Shown: positions 22,332 through 31,751 of the stretch, piece by piece
How positions within the stretch are numbered: the first letter of the stretch is position 1
How the letters are laid out: every line of letters starts with the position of its first letter
NCBI RefSeq assembly: GCF_023195835.1
Contig: NZ_CP096199.1
Coordinates: 1,922,001-1,986,000, forward strand
Length of the DNA stretch: 64,000 nucleotides
Direction: 5' to 3'
Source of the DNA: Vibrio sinaloensis
GTDB lineage: Bacteria; Pseudomonadota; Gammaproteobacteria; Enterobacterales; Vibrionaceae
The notes under the pieces: generated by a model
What the model was told of the DNA's origin: nothing
What the model saw: the letters and a program-made list of their open reading frames with translations, nothing else
The model's database searches: none
Translations under genes and position numbers: made by a program

Positions 22332-22455
22332 ATGCATAGAGTCGTCCGTCAGGCCAATAACGGCATGACATCATACTGACACAGCACCTGCATTATTTTG
22401 CTACACTCTCGGACCTGAATTGGTGGCGTATATTTATACACCGAGAAAAGACAGC

Positions 22456-23049
22456 ATGGATAAACCTATTTTAAAAGACTCAATGCGACTTTTTGAGCAG
22501 CTTGGAAGCATCAAGTCTCGCTCGATGTTTGGTGGTTTTGGTATTTTTGCCGATGACACCATGTTCGCACTTGTGGTTAACAACAAACTTCATGTACGTG
22601 CCGATGCGGCACTTGCAAAACAGTTCAAATCTCAAGGCCTAGAACCGTATGTTTACAAAAAGCGCGGTTTCCCAGTGGTCACCAAATACTTCGCTCTCGA
22701 TGACGACTTAATCTCAGATACCAATAAAACGCTGAAGATCGCCCGTCATGCGCTGAGTGCGGCAAACAAAGAGAAGCAAACTCAATCTCAGGCTAAGCCT
22801 AACCGATTGAAAGACCTACCAAACTTACGCTTAGCGACTGAGCGTATGTTAAAAAAGGCCGGTATTGAAACTGTTGAACGCCTTGAGCAAACAGGCGCGG
22901 TAAAAGCCTTCCAAGCAATTCAGTCCAGCCATTCAGCTGATGTTAACATTGAGCTGCTATGGGCTTTGGAAGGCGCGATCAATGGCACCCACTGGTCGGT
23001 CATTCCGCAGCAGCGGCGTGAAGAGCTGCTCAATCAGCTCAACCACTAA
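22456..23049 (+). CDS. tfoY: TfoX-family regulator TfoY
   Basis: TfoY is a TfoX-family regulator that in V. cholerae stimulates type VI secretion and motility, under c-di-GMP control. The 197-residue protein has an N-terminal TfoX_N domain ([18 protein letters not shown] near residues 22-40) and a C-terminal TfoX_C helix-hairpin-helix-like domain ([20 protein letters not shown] from about 118). A start at 22420 is possible, but the ATG at 22456 follows a GAGAAAAG ribosome site and matches the family N-terminus. The upstream c-di-GMP riboswitch identifies it as TfoY rather than the competence regulator TfoX. Confidence 0.94.
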   Translation: MDKPILKDSMRLFEQLGSIKSRSMFGGFGIFADDTMFALVVNNKLHVRADAALAKQFKSQGLEPYVYKKRGFPVVTKYFALDDDLISDTNKTLKIARHALSAANKEKQTQSQAKPNRLKDLPNLRLATERMLKKAGIETVERLEQTGAVKAFQAIQSSHSADVNIELLWALEGAINGTHWSVIPQQRREELLNQLNH

Positions 23050-23059
23050 CCCCATTTTC

Positions 23060-23088
23060 AAAAGTCAGCCTTCGGGCTGACTTTTTTG
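23060..23088 (+). terminator. Terminator after tfoY
   Basis: An 11-base stem (aaaagtcagcc / ggctgactttt) capped by a TTCG tetraloop is followed by a T run. Confidence 0.93.
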
Positions 23089-23172
23089 ATTCTGAAATTT
23101 AACCCTTGCTTTCTCGGTCTTGTCTGATGACACTTAAATCGCACTTGCTGTTTTACGCTACGGAGCTAAGCA

Positions 23173-23865
23173 ATGAATAAAAAGATTATTTTTGGGGCCG
23201 TGTTTGTTGCTCTGATTGTTATCCTTGGGATGAACTTTGGCCAATACCTCACTTTAGACAACGCCAAAGCGCAGCAAGCCGAGCTGACCAGCTTTATCGA
23301 TAATAACTTTGCTCTAGCGGCCTCTATGTACTTTGTGGCCTATATTGCAGTGACCGCCTTTTCTATTCCTGGTGCACTGGTGGTCACCTTATTGGGAGCG
23401 GCACTGTTTGGATTCTGGACAAGTCTATTGTTGGTCTCTTTTTCCAGTACCATTGGTGCCACATTGGCATTTTTAAGTAGTCGTTACTTACTTCGCGATT
23501 GGGTTCAATCAAAGTTTGGCGACAAACTCAGCGCATTCAATCAAGGGGTCGAACGAGATGGCGCCTTCTACTTGTTTTCATTGCGGTTAATACCCGTTTT
23601 CCCATTCTTTCTGATTAACCTCTTGATGGGGTTGACGCCAATCACCACTTTTAGGTTTTACTTGGTCAGTCAAATAGGCATGCTGCCCGGTACAGCGGTG
23701 TACTTAAACGCGGGTACCCAGCTGGCACAAATAGAGAGTCTATCAGGTATCGTTTCACCGAGCGTGCTGATCTCTTTTGCGCTGTTAGGGCTCTTTCCAA
23801 TCGTGGCTAAATGGATTATGAGCAAAGTTAAAGCCTCCCCTTCCGCATCGAATGGTAACGCCTAG
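23173..23865 (+). CDS. DedA/TVP38-TMEM64 family membrane protein
   Basis: This 230-residue integral membrane protein belongs to the SNARE-associated (TVP38/TMEM64, DedA-like) family. Related proteins act in lipid flipping or membrane homeostasis, but this subgroup is not defined. Features are an N-terminal membrane segment, a second near 45-70 with the FSIPGALVVTLLGAALFG motif, the conserved amphipathic segment FYLFSLRLIPVFPFFLIN and two C-terminal helices. The ATG has GGAG upstream. Its stop overlaps the GTG start of the next small gene. Confidence 0.85.
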   Translation: MNKKIIFGAVFVALIVILGMNFGQYLTLDNAKAQQAELTSFIDNNFALAASMYFVAYIAVTAFSIPGALVVTLLGAALFGFWTSLLLVSFSSTIGATLAFLSSRYLLRDWVQSKFGDKLSAFNQGVERDGAFYLFSLRLIPVFPFFLINLLMGLTPITTFRFYLVSQIGMLPGTAVYLNAGTQLAQIESLSGIVSPSVLISFALLGLFPIVAKWIMSKVKASPSASNGNA

Positions 23866-24170
23866 TGAAGATATATAGCGCAGAAACGCCAACCGAAGCG
23901 CACATTGTTTGTGAGCTCCTTAAATCCCACCAGGTTCACTGTGAGGTGCGCGGCGAAGGCATTTTCAGTTTACAAGGTGAGGTTCCATTCGGGGAAAGCA
24001 GTGCCCCATACATCTGGCTGCTGGATAGTGAGTCTAGACAGCTGGCACAGCAGCTTATCGATGAGTATCGCAGCGCCGATGGCAAGGCGCCTTGGCGCTG
24101 TGAACAGTGCGGAGAAATGAATGAGGCTCAGTTTGGATTATGCTGGCAGTGCGGTTGTAATGCGCCTTAA
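23865..24170 (+). CDS. DUF2007 protein with C-terminal zinc ribbon
   Basis: This 101-residue protein has an N-terminal DUF2007 domain, a small ferredoxin-like fold sometimes called putative signal-transducing, starting KIYSAETPTEAHIVCELL. A C-terminal zinc ribbon has two CxxC pairs (CEQCG and CWQCG). The GTG start overlaps the TAG stop of the membrane protein gene, so the pair is translationally coupled. Its 3' end overlaps the convergent hydrolase gene by 4 bases. The function is unknown. Confidence 0.8.
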   Translation: MKIYSAETPTEAHIVCELLKSHQVHCEVRGEGIFSLQGEVPFGESSAPYIWLLDSESRQLAQQLIDEYRSADGKAPWRCEQCGEMNEAQFGLCWQCGCNAP

Positions 24171-24973
24171 CCCACGCTAGAGATTTGCTGCTTGATAAAT
24201 GCGATTGAGTGATGGTTAAACTCATCTGGACGTTCTACGTTGCATACATGACCACAATCAGCGATTTCTAACAACTGACTTTTGCGGTGCGCAGCCACCA
24301 TCTCTTTGACCGGTTGGATAAACATATAGTCGCGCTCGCCCATCAAATATAAAGTGGGAATGGGCAGCTCTCGGTCTTTGAAATAACGCATTAGAGGGTT
24401 CACTTCAGCGGTTAAAATAAACCAACGCTTAAACTCTTTTTGGCACAACTTCTTCGCTTCACGGATAAACAAATGTCGCGACTCTTTTTGCGCTTTTTGT
24501 GGCATCACAATATATGCAAACAGGCTATAGAGCCACATATAAGGCACAATGTGCTTGCACAAATTGCCCAATTTAACCAGCAGTTGAGAACGCGTATTAA
24601 GGCGCGTCACCGCACCGCCAAGCACCATTGACTTAACCCGCCCAGTCGCCAACTCTGCCAAGTTGCGCACAATAATCGTACCTAGCGACATCCCTACAAA
24701 ATGCGCCGACTGAATCTTTAAATGGTCTAATACTTTAAGGATATCGAGTGTGACCGCTTTGAAGGTATAGCGGTTGGACATCAACTCTTTCAACAATTGA
24801 TTTGACTTACCATGACCGCGCAGGTCGATAAGCAAAATATTAAAGTGCTGTTTGTAGGCTTTGATCTGCTTAAACCATATCGACGAACTGCCACCAGCAC
24901 CATGCACAAATACCACCCATTCATCACTGGTTGGGTGGGCAAAGGTTTTGTGGAATAGCAAAGTGTCACTCAT
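24167..24973 (-). CDS. Alpha/beta hydrolase
   Basis: This is a 268-residue alpha/beta-hydrolase fold enzyme of unknown substrate. The oxyanion region is HGAGGSS, the nucleophile serine lies in GMSLGT, the acid is probably the Asp in MGERDYMF and the histidine is in DCGHVCNVERP, completing the triad. A TTG two codons upstream of the ATG at 24973 has no merit. The central helices are rich in aromatic residues, which hints at a lipid or other hydrophobic substrate. It is transcribed alone. Confidence 0.82.
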   Translation of the reverse strand: MSDTLLFHKTFAHPTSDEWVVFVHGAGGSSSIWFKQIKAYKQHFNILLIDLRGHGKSNQLLKELMSNRYTFKAVTLDILKVLDHLKIQSAHFVGMSLGTIIVRNLAELATGRVKSMVLGGAVTRLNTRSQLLVKLGNLCKHIVPYMWLYSLFAYIVMPQKAQKESRHLFIREAKKLCQKEFKRWFILTAEVNPLMRYFKDRELPIPTLYLMGERDYMFIQPVKEMVAAHRKSQLLEIADCGHVCNVERPDEFNHHSIAFIKQQISSVG

Positions 24974-25092
24974 AGTCAAAAAAACTAACAGGATTTCGAT
25001 CTGGAATAGGAGGTTACCATAAAGATAGCGGAAATTACGTCAACAAAAGAGATTTGTTGATGATTGTAGCGATAAAATTGTAAGTAGTCGTC

Positions 25093-25116
25093 AAAAAAGG
25101 CGCCTTAACGACGCCT
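25093..25116 (-). terminator. Terminator after glgA
   Basis: A short stem, aggcg / cgcct when read on the minus strand, is followed by six T on that strand. Confidence 0.6.
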
Positions 25117-25129
25117 ATCTCTGGTTTGG

Positions 25130-26590
25130 TTATAGCCCAAGTGCACTTCTATACAGCGCGATGTATTCCTCAGCTGATTTTTTCCAGCAAAAGTCTTGTT
25201 GCATTGCGTGCAGTTGGACTCGCTTGAGTTCATCTGGTTGCTGTAGGTACAGCAAGAGAGTGCGCTGCAGCTTTGCCAGCAAGGCTAAAGGCTCAGGCTC
25301 TTCAAATACAAAACCCGTCGCATTGCATGGGTCCGTATCATAATCATGGACACTGTCACGCAGACCACCGACGCCACGTACAATCGGCAAAGTCCCATAA
25401 GCCATACTGTAGATTTGATTAAGCCCGCAAGGCTCAAACTCTGACGGCATAACAAAAAAGTCGCTGCCGGCTTCCACCAAATGCGCTAACTCATTATCGT
25501 ACGCCTCGATAAATGCCAGCTTGTTTGGGTACCTATCCGCAACTGAGCGCAATTCTGCGGCCAGTTTGGGGTCGCCCGTGCCGACAATCACCACTTGCAG
25601 TTGGTTTTGTAGGAAGTCTTGTAATATAGGCAGTAAGTAGTGCACGCCTTTTTGATGGGTCAAACGACAAACCATGCCGTACATCGCCACATCAGATTGC
25701 TCAAGACCCGCCCGCTGCTGTAGCTCTCGCTTACAAGCTTGCTTACCACTCACCATACTCTCAAGTATTGCTTGGTAATTCACCGGCAACAGTGGGTCTG
25801 TGTGCGGATTCCAGGCCGAATAATCACAGCCATTGAGAATCCCTACCAAATCCAGCGCTCGACTTTGAAACTCGACCGCCATACCGTGGCTACCGAGCTC
25901 TGTCGTCAGCTCTTGCGCATAAGTAGGGCTGACAGCGTTGATCTTATCCGCATTCATCACACCCGCTTTTAGCATGGTGATGTGGCTGCTGCTGATCGCC
26001 GCGTCAGGCGCAAATCGAGTATGCATTTCAGGGAGAAATTGCACTTCATCGTAGCTAAACACGCCCTTAAACACCGCATTGTGCACCGATAGAATACTCT
26101 TGATCGATGTGTAAAAAGGGTTTGCAGCGTAACGATGCTTAAGCAAGTAAGGGACGAAACCAGTATGCCAATCATTGGTATGGACGATATCCGGCTGAAA
26201 GCCAAGCTTAGGCAACATATCGAGGCACGCTGCACTAAAAAATGCGAAGCGCTCACCGTTGTCGGCATAAGCCTGATTGTTCTCAGCGTACATCTCTGGG
26301 CGGTCAAAGTACTGGCGACAGTCAATCGCATAGACAGGCACACCGCCGACCTCTAACCGTTTAACTTGATACTCAGTGTGCGGCCAATGATCAAGCTGGG
26401 TGCTGAGTAACACCTCAGCGTCTGAGATATTAGCGATATTTCGGTATGCTGGTAGCGTCAAACGTACATCTTGTTGCAGCTCGCGCAGCGATTGAGGGAG
26501 TGCCTTGGCAACGTCTGCCAAGCCACCGCTTTTAATTAACCCTTCAACTTCTGATGCTACAAATAGAACGGATAAATTCTCAGTAGCCAA
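25130..26590 (-). CDS. glgA: Glycogen synthase GlgA
   Basis: GlgA transfers glucose from ADP-glucose to growing glycogen. The 486-residue GT5-family enzyme has the ADP-binding KSGGLADVAKAL motif near the N-terminus and the C-terminal EPCGLNQIYSMAYGT segment. No ATG fits the start. Two in-frame TTG codons occur at 26608 and 26590. The second is preceded by AAAGGAG with 6-base spacing and aligns with the MATNALS start of V. cholerae GlgA, so it was chosen. The start therefore lies inside the end of glgC (11-base overlap), coupling the two enzymes of glycogen synthesis. Confidence 0.93.
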   Translation of the reverse strand: MATENLSVLFVASEVEGLIKSGGLADVAKALPQSLRELQQDVRLTLPAYRNIANISDAEVLLSTQLDHWPHTEYQVKRLEVGGVPVYAIDCRQYFDRPEMYAENNQAYADNGERFAFFSAACLDMLPKLGFQPDIVHTNDWHTGFVPYLLKHRYAANPFYTSIKSILSVHNAVFKGVFSYDEVQFLPEMHTRFAPDAAISSSHITMLKAGVMNADKINAVSPTYAQELTTELGSHGMAVEFQSRALDLVGILNGCDYSAWNPHTDPLLPVNYQAILESMVSGKQACKRELQQRAGLEQSDVAMYGMVCRLTHQKGVHYLLPILQDFLQNQLQVVIVGTGDPKLAAELRSVADRYPNKLAFIEAYDNELAHLVEAGSDFFVMPSEFEPCGLNQIYSMAYGTLPIVRGVGGLRDSVHDYDTDPCNATGFVFEEPEPLALLAKLQRTLLLYLQQPDELKRVQLHAMQQDFCWKKSAEEYIALYRSALGL

Positions 26591-27797
26591 CTCGTGCTCC
26601 TTTAGCAATCACCACAATTCCGTCGTCTGACACGTGGAAGTGTTTTTTATCTTCGGACAAATTAACCCCGATTTGTGTACCTGGCGCAATGTCTGCGTCT
26701 TTATCAACAATCACACGGCGCAGTACACAGCCCTCGCCGACTTTCACATCGCCAAGAAGAATCGATTCGCTGATATCACAAGCCGAAGCGATGTTGCTGC
26801 GAAAACCGAGGACCGATTTTTCAATTCGAGAGCCTCGGACATAACTGCCGTTACAAACTAGGCTATCAATGATTTGGACTCGCCCATTATCAGAATCGGT
26901 GAATGTCGCCGGTGGTAGCGGTGGGTAGTATGTATGCAGTGGCCACTTACGGTTGTAGAGAGAAAAAGGCGCGTCTTTTTCAAGCAAGTCCATATGCGCT
27001 TCCCAGTACGCATCTATGGTGCCCACATCACGCCAATACACTTCCTCTCTTTCACCAGTAATACGGTTAGTGCTGAAGTCATAAACATACACATCACCAT
27101 GAGGGAACATTTTAGGAATGATGTCCTTGCCGAAGTCGTGTGATGAGTCAGGATTGTCTGCATCTTCAATCAGTTCAGAGAACAGTTTCTCGGCCTCAAA
27201 CACATAGTTGCCCATAGACACTAGTGCCGAATTTGGGTCGCCAGGGATAGACTTTGGTGACGCGGGTTTTTCTTCAAAGCCAATCATTCTTCCCTCTTCA
27301 TCGACTTCGATAACACCAAACTGAGACGCTTCAGAAAGAGGCATGCGCAGTGCGGACACCGTCAACGACGCTTTCTTTTCTTTATGGTAATCAAGCATTT
27401 GCTTGATATCCATTTTATAAATATGGTCGGAACCAAAAATACACACCTGCTCAGGCTCGGCCAGCTCCATAAAACGTAAGTTCTGATAGATGGCGTCGGC
27501 GGTGCCCTCGTACCAGCGCTTACCAGTACGCATTTGCGCAGGAATCGGGTCGATAAAGCGATCAGTAATTCCGTTGATGTTCCAGCCTTTCTTCATATGG
27601 TGGAACAAGGATTGAGACTTAAACTGCGTAAGCACGTAGATACGCATCAGGTCAGCGTTAACAAAGTTGTTTAGAGCAAAGTCGATAAGACGATAACTAC
27701 CGCCAAAAGGTACAGAGGGTTTACTACGAGATTCCGTCAGAGGGCGCAGGCGAGACCCTTCGCCTCCTGCTAGGATCATTCCCAAAACTCCAGCCAT
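26580..27797 (-). CDS. glgC: Glucose-1-phosphate adenylyltransferase GlgC
   Basis: GlgC makes ADP-glucose from ATP and glucose-1-phosphate, the committed step of bacterial glycogen synthesis. The 405-residue protein has an N-terminal nucleotidyltransferase domain with the GGEGSRLRPLTESRSKP signature and a C-terminal left-handed beta-helix domain (from about residue 300). The ATG is preceded by GGAG. It forms a two-gene operon with glgA; glgB, glgX and glgP are not nearby. Confidence 0.96.
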   Translation of the reverse strand: MAGVLGMILAGGEGSRLRPLTESRSKPSVPFGGSYRLIDFALNNFVNADLMRIYVLTQFKSQSLFHHMKKGWNINGITDRFIDPIPAQMRTGKRWYEGTADAIYQNLRFMELAEPEQVCIFGSDHIYKMDIKQMLDYHKEKKASLTVSALRMPLSEASQFGVIEVDEEGRMIGFEEKPASPKSIPGDPNSALVSMGNYVFEAEKLFSELIEDADNPDSSHDFGKDIIPKMFPHGDVYVYDFSTNRITGEREEVYWRDVGTIDAYWEAHMDLLEKDAPFSLYNRKWPLHTYYPPLPPATFTDSDNGRVQIIDSLVCNGSYVRGSRIEKSVLGFRSNIASACDISESILLGDVKVGEGCVLRRVIVDKDADIAPGTQIGVNLSEDKKHFHVSDDGIVVIAKGARVGY

Positions 27798-28133
27798 GTA
27801 TTGTTCTCCATTTTATTTTTGTCTGTGGATGAATCGTTTGGTTTGGGGAGATCCATCCTAATAATTCCATCAACTGCACCCATTGGTCAGGTGCCATATG
27901 CAGCTTAAGCAATATCACATCAAGTAGTTGGGGGAGAAGGTGTTCCCGCGATGATGTGTGCAAGGGGTTAGATATAAGTTATCTTATTCAGTGAAGATTA
28001 CAATTTAAAATATGCTGTACTCTCGGCCTCACATTAATTACTTTTTCGCCGCCTGCGTTAGCTCACACTCTAAGCGTAACGAGATACAAGTTAGTAACAC
28101 CCACTCTACATTAGCGCGACTCATGGCCGTGTT

Positions 28134-28296
28134 ATACCAAACGGGATAAATAGGTGATCAGATAATTGCGCAGGAAAAATCGTTGAGAGCAAGGCATAGA
28201 TTGCAGCTAGCTAGTTGACCTACCTACAAAATCTATAACGACGCTATCAGCGATTTTAACCAGCAAGAATGACCAGATATTTATGCTGTTTGGTAT
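28134..28296. mobile_element. MITE-like palindromic repeat element
   Basis: The ends are inverted repeats: ATACCAAAC at 28134-28142 and GTTTGGTAT at 28288-28296. The match extends inward imperfectly, through ATAAATA on both sides, AAAATCG, and a TAGATT block. The whole 163-base unit can fold into one long hairpin. It encodes nothing. A truncated relative of one end lies at 40791-40830. The structure is seen; mobility is inferred. Confidence 0.7.
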
Positions 28297-28379
28297 TAAT
28301 CGGGCCGGTGCAAAAGATTGGCCAAAGCCATCATTGGTGGCGCTAGCGAGTGGTATGAAGCACTGTTTTATGAGCACAA

Positions 28380-28405
28380 AAAAAGCAGCCGACTGGCTGC
28401 TTTTT
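28380..28405. terminator. Terminator after topA
   Basis: An 11-base stem (aaaaagcagcc / ggctgcttttt) with a four-base loop lies 13 bases past the topA stop. Confidence 0.9.
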
Positions 28406-28418
28406 AGTTTAGTTGTTA

Positions 28419-31046
28419 TTACTTGGCGGCATTCTTACGCTTGTCAGTGATTTCCCACTTACCATCAACGTAGAGCGCAGTGTAACCCGATGGTTTGCCG
28501 TCGATTTCAGAACGAACATAGTTCTCTTTGGTTTTACGGCTAAAACGCACCACCATAGGACGACCATCAGGATCTTGCTGCGGCGCCTCGGTCAAATAAT
28601 GGAATTTTGGCGAGATACGGTCTTTGAAACGGACCAATTCCTCAACCAAAGGCGCTCGAGTTTCGCGTGATTTCGGGAATGTGCTCGCGGCTAAGAACAG
28701 CCCAGAGGCACCATCGCGAAGTACGAAGTAAGCATCAGAGTTTTCACATGGCAGCTCTGGCAAGTGAACTGGATCCTCTTTCGGCGGCGCCACTTCACCA
28801 TTTTTTAGTATCTTACGCGTGTTCTTACAATCATCGCTAGTGCAATCCATGTACTTACCAAAACGGCCATTCTTGAGCACCATGTCGCTGCCACATTTAT
28901 CACATTCGACAACAGGACCATCATAGCCTTTGACTTTGAACTCACCGTACTCGACAACATAGCCTTCACAGTTAGGGTTATTACCACAAACATGCATTTT
29001 ACGTTTATCGTCGATCAAGTACGCATCCATTGCGGTTTCACAAATCGGACAACGTTTCTTAGCGCGCAGAGCTGCGGTTTCAACGTCTTCTTCAAGGACG
29101 TTGATGATACCCTCTTCATCACCCAAGTTGATGGTGGTTTTACAACGCTCTTTTGGTGGCAGCGCATAACCCGAACAACCTAGGAAAACGCCGGTAGAGG
29201 CAGTACGAATACCCATAGGTCTTGAACACGTCGGACACTCAATGTCGGTGTAAACGATGTGGTTTGGCTTCATGCCGCCCTCATCTTCATCAAGTTCCGC
29301 TTTTGCCAAGTCGCCAGTGAAGTCGTTGAAGAAATCATCCAACACGGCCTTCCAGTTGGCTTCTCCTTCCGCAATCTGGTCAAGCTTCTCTTCCATGCGC
29401 GAGGTGAACTCGTAGTTCATCAAGTCATCGAAGCTGCCATCTAGGCGATCGGTAACGATCTCACCCATTTTCTCGGCATAGAAACGACGCTGTTCGACTT
29501 TGACGTAACCTCGGTCTTGAATGGTCGAGATGATAGAAGCGTAAGTCGAAGGACGGCCAATACCTCGTTTTTCCAGCTCTTTCACTAACGCGGCTTCGGT
29601 GAAGCGCGCTGGCGGCTTAGTAAAGTGTTGTTTCGGATCAAGCTTGATCAGATCAACGCTATCACCCACCTGAACCGCAGGAAGAATTTGGTCCTCATTT
29701 TTACCCAGAGGGCGCTGAACACGCGTCCAACCGTCAAACTTCAAGATGCGGCCTTTGGCCTTCAAGGTGTACTCGGCAGCCTTTACGCTGACCGTGGTTG
29801 AGTCGTATTTGGCTGGTGTCATCTGACACGCCACAAACTGATTCCAGATCAACGCGTACAGTTTGTGCGCATCCGCTTCCATTCCATTAAGGTCGTCTGC
29901 TTTCACCGTCACATCAGAAGGACGAATCGCTTCGTGCGCTTCTTGTGCGCCCTCTTTGCTGCCATAGACATTTGGCTTAGCAGGCAAGTAAGCATCGCCA
30001 AACTCGTCACCAATAAAGCCACGAACCGTTTCCACGGCCTCAGCACTTAAGTTGGTCGAGTCGGTACGCATATAGGTGATGTAACCCGCTTCATACAGGC
30101 GCTGGGCCAACATCATGGTTTTCTTAACCCCATAGCCAAGACGAGTACTCGCCGCTTGCTGCAGTGTGGAAGTAATGAATGGGGCAGAAGGCTTGCTCGA
30201 CGTTGGGCGGTCTTCGCGTTTGCACACTTCGTAGCGCGCTTTTTCCAACACCGCCATCGCAGCTTTGGTCTCGGCTTCACTTACCGGTTTGAAAGCAACG
30301 CCATCTTTCTGGGCGACTTGCAATCGGAAGTCGGTTTTGTCTTGTGTTTTGGTGTCGGCGTGAATATCCCAAAACTCTTCTGGTACAAAGGCTTTGATTT
30401 CACGCTCGCGTTCAACCAATAGCTTCACTGCCACCGACTGGACACGACCAGCGGAAAGGCCACGCGCCACTTTTTTCCATAACAGAGGTGACACCATAAA
30501 GCCCACAACACGGTCAAGAAAGCGTCTTGCCTGCTGAGCGTTCACCCCATCCATGCTCAACTCGCCCGGTTTTTCAAACGCTTGCTGGATGGCATTTTTG
30601 GTAATCTCGTTAAATACGACTCGTTTGTATCGCTGTTCATCGCCGCCGATGATCTCACGAAGGTGCCAAGCGATAGCCTCTCCCTCGCGGTCCAAATCGG
30701 TTGCGAGATAGACGCTGTCTGCATCTTTAGCCAGCTTCTGTAGCTCTGCGACAACTTTCTCTTTGCCGGGAAGAATTTGATAGTTCGCCTCCCAACCATG
30801 ATATGGGTCGATGCCCATTTTCTTGATCAGAGCTTTGCGATCTTTCTCTTTTTTAATGCGTGCTTTTTCTTCGGCGCTTAAGCCTTTAGTGGATACCGCG
30901 GCTGCTTTCTGGCCAGTACTTTGGCCAGCAGTAGGTAGATCACGAACGTGACCTACACTGGACTTTACAATGAAGTCCTTACCTAAATACTTATTGATGG
31001 TCTTCGCTTTGGCTGGCGACTCCACAATAACCAGTGACTTACCCAT
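28419..31046 (-). CDS. topA: DNA topoisomerase I
   Basis: This type IA topoisomerase relaxes negative supercoils. The 875-residue enzyme begins with a TOPRIM domain ([12 protein letters not shown] at residues 6-17). The active-site tyrosine lies in YMRTDST near residue 325. The C-terminal half has three tetracysteine zinc-binding modules (starting [20 protein letters not shown] and CDKCGSDMV), then zinc-ribbon-like domains. The length is close to the E. coli enzyme (865). yciN lies divergently upstream, as in enterobacteria where the two genes are neighbours. Confidence 0.98.
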   Translation of the reverse strand: MGKSLVIVESPAKAKTINKYLGKDFIVKSSVGHVRDLPTAGQSTGQKAAAVSTKGLSAEEKARIKKEKDRKALIKKMGIDPYHGWEANYQILPGKEKVVAELQKLAKDADSVYLATDLDREGEAIAWHLREIIGGDEQRYKRVVFNEITKNAIQQAFEKPGELSMDGVNAQQARRFLDRVVGFMVSPLLWKKVARGLSAGRVQSVAVKLLVEREREIKAFVPEEFWDIHADTKTQDKTDFRLQVAQKDGVAFKPVSEAETKAAMAVLEKARYEVCKREDRPTSSKPSAPFITSTLQQAASTRLGYGVKKTMMLAQRLYEAGYITYMRTDSTNLSAEAVETVRGFIGDEFGDAYLPAKPNVYGSKEGAQEAHEAIRPSDVTVKADDLNGMEADAHKLYALIWNQFVACQMTPAKYDSTTVSVKAAEYTLKAKGRILKFDGWTRVQRPLGKNEDQILPAVQVGDSVDLIKLDPKQHFTKPPARFTEAALVKELEKRGIGRPSTYASIISTIQDRGYVKVEQRRFYAEKMGEIVTDRLDGSFDDLMNYEFTSRMEEKLDQIAEGEANWKAVLDDFFNDFTGDLAKAELDEDEGGMKPNHIVYTDIECPTCSRPMGIRTASTGVFLGCSGYALPPKERCKTTINLGDEEGIINVLEEDVETAALRAKKRCPICETAMDAYLIDDKRKMHVCGNNPNCEGYVVEYGEFKVKGYDGPVVECDKCGSDMVLKNGRFGKYMDCTSDDCKNTRKILKNGEVAPPKEDPVHLPELPCENSDAYFVLRDGASGLFLAASTFPKSRETRAPLVEELVRFKDRISPKFHYLTEAPQQDPDGRPMVVRFSRKTKENYVRSEIDGKPSGYTALYVDGKWEITDKRKNAAK

Positions 31047-31444
31047 AATTGACTCAAGTGTCCTTTAACGAGTGCGAGTTTATCGCACGACATACTTAAT
31101 ACTTTGCTTCTTTTTTTACTATTGAGCGAGAATGCTAGAAGATCAATATCTTTTTTTAAAATTCGATCTTGATTGCTCGACAAATCGGCGATGTACCCTA
31201 AATCAGTCAAATCAAGACAATCAATGCAAGACTGAGTACAAAACGGCGTAAAAGGTGGGACATACTAAACGTCAGGAGCAAAAAGTTACCAACTTATCGA
31301 AAGAATTTTTGCCACTAGTCACAAAACCCAATCCACCCTGGTATAAAGCGGGGTTGATCTGACGCATTGGATTTTTACCTTCAAGTCCCTACAATCAGGC
31401 CATTCACACTGTATTAAACGCCCCAATAAAGAAGGTAGAACCCG
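31047..31444. other. 398-base divergent promoter region of topA and yciN
   Basis: A small hairpin (gtgcga / tcgcac, 31072-31088) lies in the topA leader. A good sigma-70 promoter for yciN lies at 31367-31395. No further gene is supported. Confidence 0.5.
31367..31395 (+). promoter_or_regulatory. Sigma-70-like promoter of yciN
   Basis: TTGGAT at 31367-31372 and TACAAT at 31390-31395 are separated by exactly 17 bases. The start codon follows 49 bases later. Confidence 0.5.
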
Positions 31445-31693
31445 ATGAGCGAGAAGAAAGTCATCTCTGAAAATGAGCTATTGATGATCGCCAACCATAT
31501 CATTCAATCACACGACGATTATATTGAAGGAATGCGCGCTGACAGCGTCGAGGAAAAAGAAGATGTGCTGGTGTTTAAAGGTAACTATTTTCTTGATGAA
31601 CAAGGACTGCCAACCACGCAAACCACGGCTGTATTTAACATGTTCAAGTACTTAGCCCATCACTTGTCGAAAGAATTCACCTTAAGCTCATAA
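31445..31693 (+). CDS. yciN: YciN family protein (DUF2498)
   Basis: This small 82-residue protein belongs to the YciN family. The C-terminal segment YFLDEQGLPT and the following TAVFNMFKYLAH are nearly the same as in E. coli YciN. The function is unknown. The ATG has AAGG upstream. Its place beside topA is also seen in enterobacteria. It ends at a clear terminator that also faces aroA. Confidence 0.9.
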   Translation: MSEKKVISENELLMIANHIIQSHDDYIEGMRADSVEEKEDVLVFKGNYFLDEQGLPTTQTTAVFNMFKYLAHHLSKEFTLSS

Positions 31694-31699
31694 ATGCAG

Positions 31700-31729
31700 A
31701 AAGGGTTGCCTTAATAGGGCAACCCTTTT
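31700..31729. terminator. Bidirectional terminator between yciN and aroA
   Basis: An 11-base stem (aaagggttgcc / ggcaacccttt) with a seven-base loop lies between converging genes. Confidence 0.88.
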
Positions 31730-31751
31730 GGTAGTGATGGTTTTATCGCAA

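Larger units (their letters stand above)
27798..28418. other. 620-base intergenic region between topA and glgC
   Basis: The right part carries the topA terminator and a 163-base palindromic element (28134-28296). The left part (27798-28130) probably holds the glgC promoter. A 79-codon minus-strand open frame spans 27724-27963, but it runs into glgC in another frame and is not credible as a gene. Confidence 0.6.

Noticed and set aside
22191..22379. A 62-codon frame inside the riboswitch region.
   Set aside because: It lies within the c-di-GMP aptamer, whose RNA structure explains the conservation.
27724..27963. A 79-codon minus-strand open frame at the 5' end of glgC.
   Set aside because: It overlaps glgC in another frame, has no clear ribosome site, and resembles no known protein.
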